DNA of 64,000 nt from Leidyana gryllorum EB-2025a. Taxonomy: Eukaryota; Apicomplexa. Below are positions 60,301 through 64,000 of the stretch, piece after piece. The stretch's first letter is position 1. Each line of letters opens with the position of its first letter. Below the pieces are notes generated by a model that saw only the letters and a program-made list of their open reading frames with translations, did no database searches and was not told the DNA's origin. The position numbers and the translations under genes were made by a program. Location: NCBI GenBank assembly GCA_048772705.1, contig JBLWGC010000109.1, forward strand, positions 186,001-250,000. The letters run 5' to 3'.

Positions 60301-60434
60301 GAGGGAAAGGTTGTCGCGATGCACGGCAAATGTCGCGCAAGGACGACAAAAAGTACAAGCTTCTCTCTCGCCAGGCTCAGGAGGCGAGCAAGCGCGCAGC
60401 CTCTAAGAAGAGTGCTGCATCCAAAAAGAGCTAG
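57323..60434 (+). CDS. CCCH, RGG, SANT-like and CHY zinc-finger protein
   Basis: Exons 57323-59268, 59327-59403, 59458-59885, 60087-60245 and 60300-60434 give 914 residues. A C-x8-C-x5-C-x3-H zinc finger (residues 7-26, CRFFLSRNGCRNGNDCPFQH) opens the protein. A Pro/Arg-rich then RGG-rich region (GRGRGRGRNAF, RGGRGGRAQQRGKGD) follows. A SANT/Myb-like segment sits near 470-520 (EEWSTIEKRLLSNALIYFAK ... WEHVSAYVSSRTPAECWKAF), followed by a long acidic tract. The C-terminal third has paired CxxC units (CSRCGKK, CDNCHCG, CLSCNASI, CRHCYKK). It ends in a CHY zinc finger (HYKKSFRWFRFQCCGK, FPCDTCHD, MVCGLCSREQP, VCQCG) with a Lys/Ser-rich tail. The 201-bp intron 59886-60086 falls inside the CHY domain. 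The fingers and RGG suggest RNA binding; the role is unknown. Confidence 0.85.
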
Positions 60435-60455
60435 AGTCTTGCGGTCCACCATCAG

Positions 60456-62572
<2,117 letters not shown>

Positions 62573-62638
62573 TGATTGGGTTGGAAAAATTTGGATCGTC
62601 AATGGGAGGAGGCGGGATGATGGAAAAATTCTCAGTCA
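62573..62638. promoter_or_regulatory. Bidirectional promoter spacer, CTP synthase / PAT1
   Basis: 66 bp between divergent start codons at 62572 (-) and 62639 (+). No specific element was recognised. Confidence 0.4.
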
Positions 62639-64000
62639 ATGCCCCCCAAATCGGCTCCGCGGAGCGGCACTAGACGCCGACGCGGCGGGAACCACCACCA
62701 CAATAATAAGAAGGGATCCTTATCGAGTCCCCTTTCGAGTGACAAACGTCGGATTGACAAGGTGAACGATGAGACTTTTGGTACCACAGATGACATGTGG
62801 AATGGTATGGACTGGCAACCGGAAGATAAACTGGTAGCCGAGTTTGAAGAGTTCAAATTACGGCAAAGATACAGCAGCCATCACGAGCAGATGCGACGAG
62901 CGCCTTCGCCGCCGCCGGCCAGCGACCCGTTGGCGCAGTTGGCCGGTCGTCTGGATCAGGAGGACATCTTCCGAGGTTGGTCGAGCGCGATCGAAACGTG
63001 TGTGGGGGGGGGCGGAGAGGTAGGTTATTCTTCCATCCACCCCCTCCCGCCGCGTTATCGGGAAGCTGTTCACAGTGCGTTTCCTCGTCTTCATCAGCAA
63101 CCGAGTTTAGAACAGCAGGTGCCGCCGTCTACTGCGCCCCCATTGTTTGCCCGATCACAGCCCGTGTCTCCCAGCGGTGGAGGGCCAACAAGTTCATCAT
63201 CTGCAGTGGGGCGTGCCTATCATGCTGCTGCTGCTGCTGCTACGAATCATAATAATAATAATAATAGTCCTCATCATCCTACGCATCCTTCTTACAATGT
63301 GAATCACTCTCACCACTCATTAATGAGCCCGCAGCAGCAGCACCACCACTCTCGGCAAGCGTACGTCGTATCGTCGCCGTCGCCGACGACGCACTGTGGT
63401 CGAGTGGCGGCGTGTGGAGGTGGTTCTCCGACCGGCGGTGCTCTGTTGTCTCCGCTGACGAAGGCTCACCGTCAGCAAGTTATAGAGACGGGAGCGAGTA
63501 TTCCGCCAGGTTGGCTGACAGCGAGTGATTTGCAGCCTGGAGAGAATGGGCGAACTTGGATGACGAATTCTGAGGTGGACGCAGTGTTGCGTACTCAACT
63601 GAACCTGATGGAGAGAGCGAATCAAGCTCTTACCCGACCCCAGACTATAAAGCTGTCGAATGAGCAGCAGCTATCAGCTGAAGATCCGCCTTCGGCTGGT
63701 AGCAATTCATTTGGACGAGGGAGTTATTCATCTGCGCGAGGGCCGCGGGAGGCCTTGGATGTTGAAATTGGAGCCATGCACACTTCTGTTTCGCCCCCTA
63801 CTGCTGGTTCACCGTCACCTCCTCTGTGTGATCACCGATTGGCTGCCTCGCCGCCGCCCTCTGCCTCTGCATCTCCGCAATCAATGGTGGACTATGGCGG
63901 AAGTCTGTGTACCTGTGATGTGAACGGATATCTCGGGGCCGACTTTTCGGGTGTGGAATGCGAAGGTCGGACCAACAACTCGTGTTTGAGGACAAATGCG
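62639..64000 (+). CDS. PAT1-like mRNA decapping/decay factor, N-terminal part
   Basis: The frame opens at ATG 62639 (MPPKSAPRSGTRRRRGG) and stays open to the window end, 454 codons, so the gene is cut. The N-terminal motif NDETFGTTDDMW matches the DETFG element by which PAT1 contacts the Dhh1/DDX6 helicase. A long Pro/His/Gln-rich linker follows, with an Ala run and an Asn run coded by GCT and AAT repeats near 63225-63265. Then WMTNSEVDAVLRTQLNLM fits the conserved PAT1 'MT-x-x-E/K-x-x-x-V-x-R-x-Q' block before the C-terminal Lsm1-7-binding domain, which lies outside the window. An alternative ATG at 62601 is closed by a stop. No intron is needed up to the edge. Confidence 0.7.
   Translation, partial: MPPKSAPRSGTRRRRGGNHHHNNKKGSLSSPLSSDKRRIDKVNDETFGTTDDMWNGMDWQPEDKLVAEFEEFKLRQRYSSHHEQMRRAPSPPPASDPLAQLAGRLDQEDIFRGWSSAIETCVGGGGEVGYSSIHPLPPRYREAVHSAFPRLHQQPSLEQQVPPSTAPPLFARSQPVSPSGGGPTSSSSAVGRAYHAAAAAATNHNNNNNSPHHPTHPSYNVNHSHHSLMSPQQQHHHSRQAYVVSSPSPTTHCGRVAACGGGSPTGGALLSPLTKAHRQQVIETGASIPPGWLTASDLQPGENGRTWMTNSEVDAVLRTQLNLMERANQALTRPQTIKLSNEQQLSAEDPPSAGSNSFGRGSYSSARGPREALDVEIGAMHTSVSPPTAGSPSPPLCDHRLAASPPPSASASPQSMVDYGGSLCTCDVNGYLGADFSGVECEGRTNNSCLRTNA

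Overview
This is nuclear DNA from a eukaryote with a compact, intron-rich genome. Almost every gene is broken by GT-AG introns of about 30-60 bp, with a few of 70-200 bp. Exon joins were chosen so that reading phase is kept and family motifs continue across the junction. Genes lie 20-150 bp apart on both strands, and several pairs start head to head with 25-130 bp between start codons. Base composition is near 50% GC. One gene encodes a 273-residue, N-terminally acylated armadillo protein that fits ARO, the rhoptry-anchoring protein of apicomplexans and relatives. Together with a CEP120-like basal-body protein this points to a flagellate-bearing myzozoan alveolate, perhaps a Perkinsus-like protist. 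That placement is inference; no rRNA or organelle marker is present.

Layout, left to right: NAT10/Kre33 (-, cut by the window edge); CEP120-like C2 plus coiled-coil protein (-); cytosolic isoleucyl-tRNA synthetase (+); oxysterol-binding protein with PH and ORD domains (+); MSH2-like MutS ATPase (+) whose stop codon overlaps that of NOL6/Nrap (-); a coilin-N plus La-motif protein (+); a NAK-type kinase (+); a CAMK-like kinase with DFD in place of DFG (+); a 2,172-residue unrecognised protein (-); an acidic protein with a UIM (+); a 1,653-residue secreted or surface protein with a three-fold internal repeat (+); ARO (-); a poorly resolved disordered gene (-); a small Cys-rich RING-like protein (-); a protein with three IRG-like GTPase modules (-); a 2,212-residue helical protein (-); four tandem C/D-box snoRNAs (+); a golgin-like coiled-coil protein (-); a CCCH/RGG/SANT/CHY zinc protein (+); CTP synthase (-); and the N-terminal part of PAT1 (+, cut by the window edge).

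Many genes belong to RNA and ribosome biology: NAT10 and NOL6 in rRNA maturation, a snoRNA array whose guide matches a conserved 28S rRNA segment (U15/snR13 type), coilin/La, PAT1 in mRNA decay, and IleRS. The most unusual items are the snoRNA array, the triple IRG-like protein, the coilin-La fusion and the repeat-bearing surface protein.
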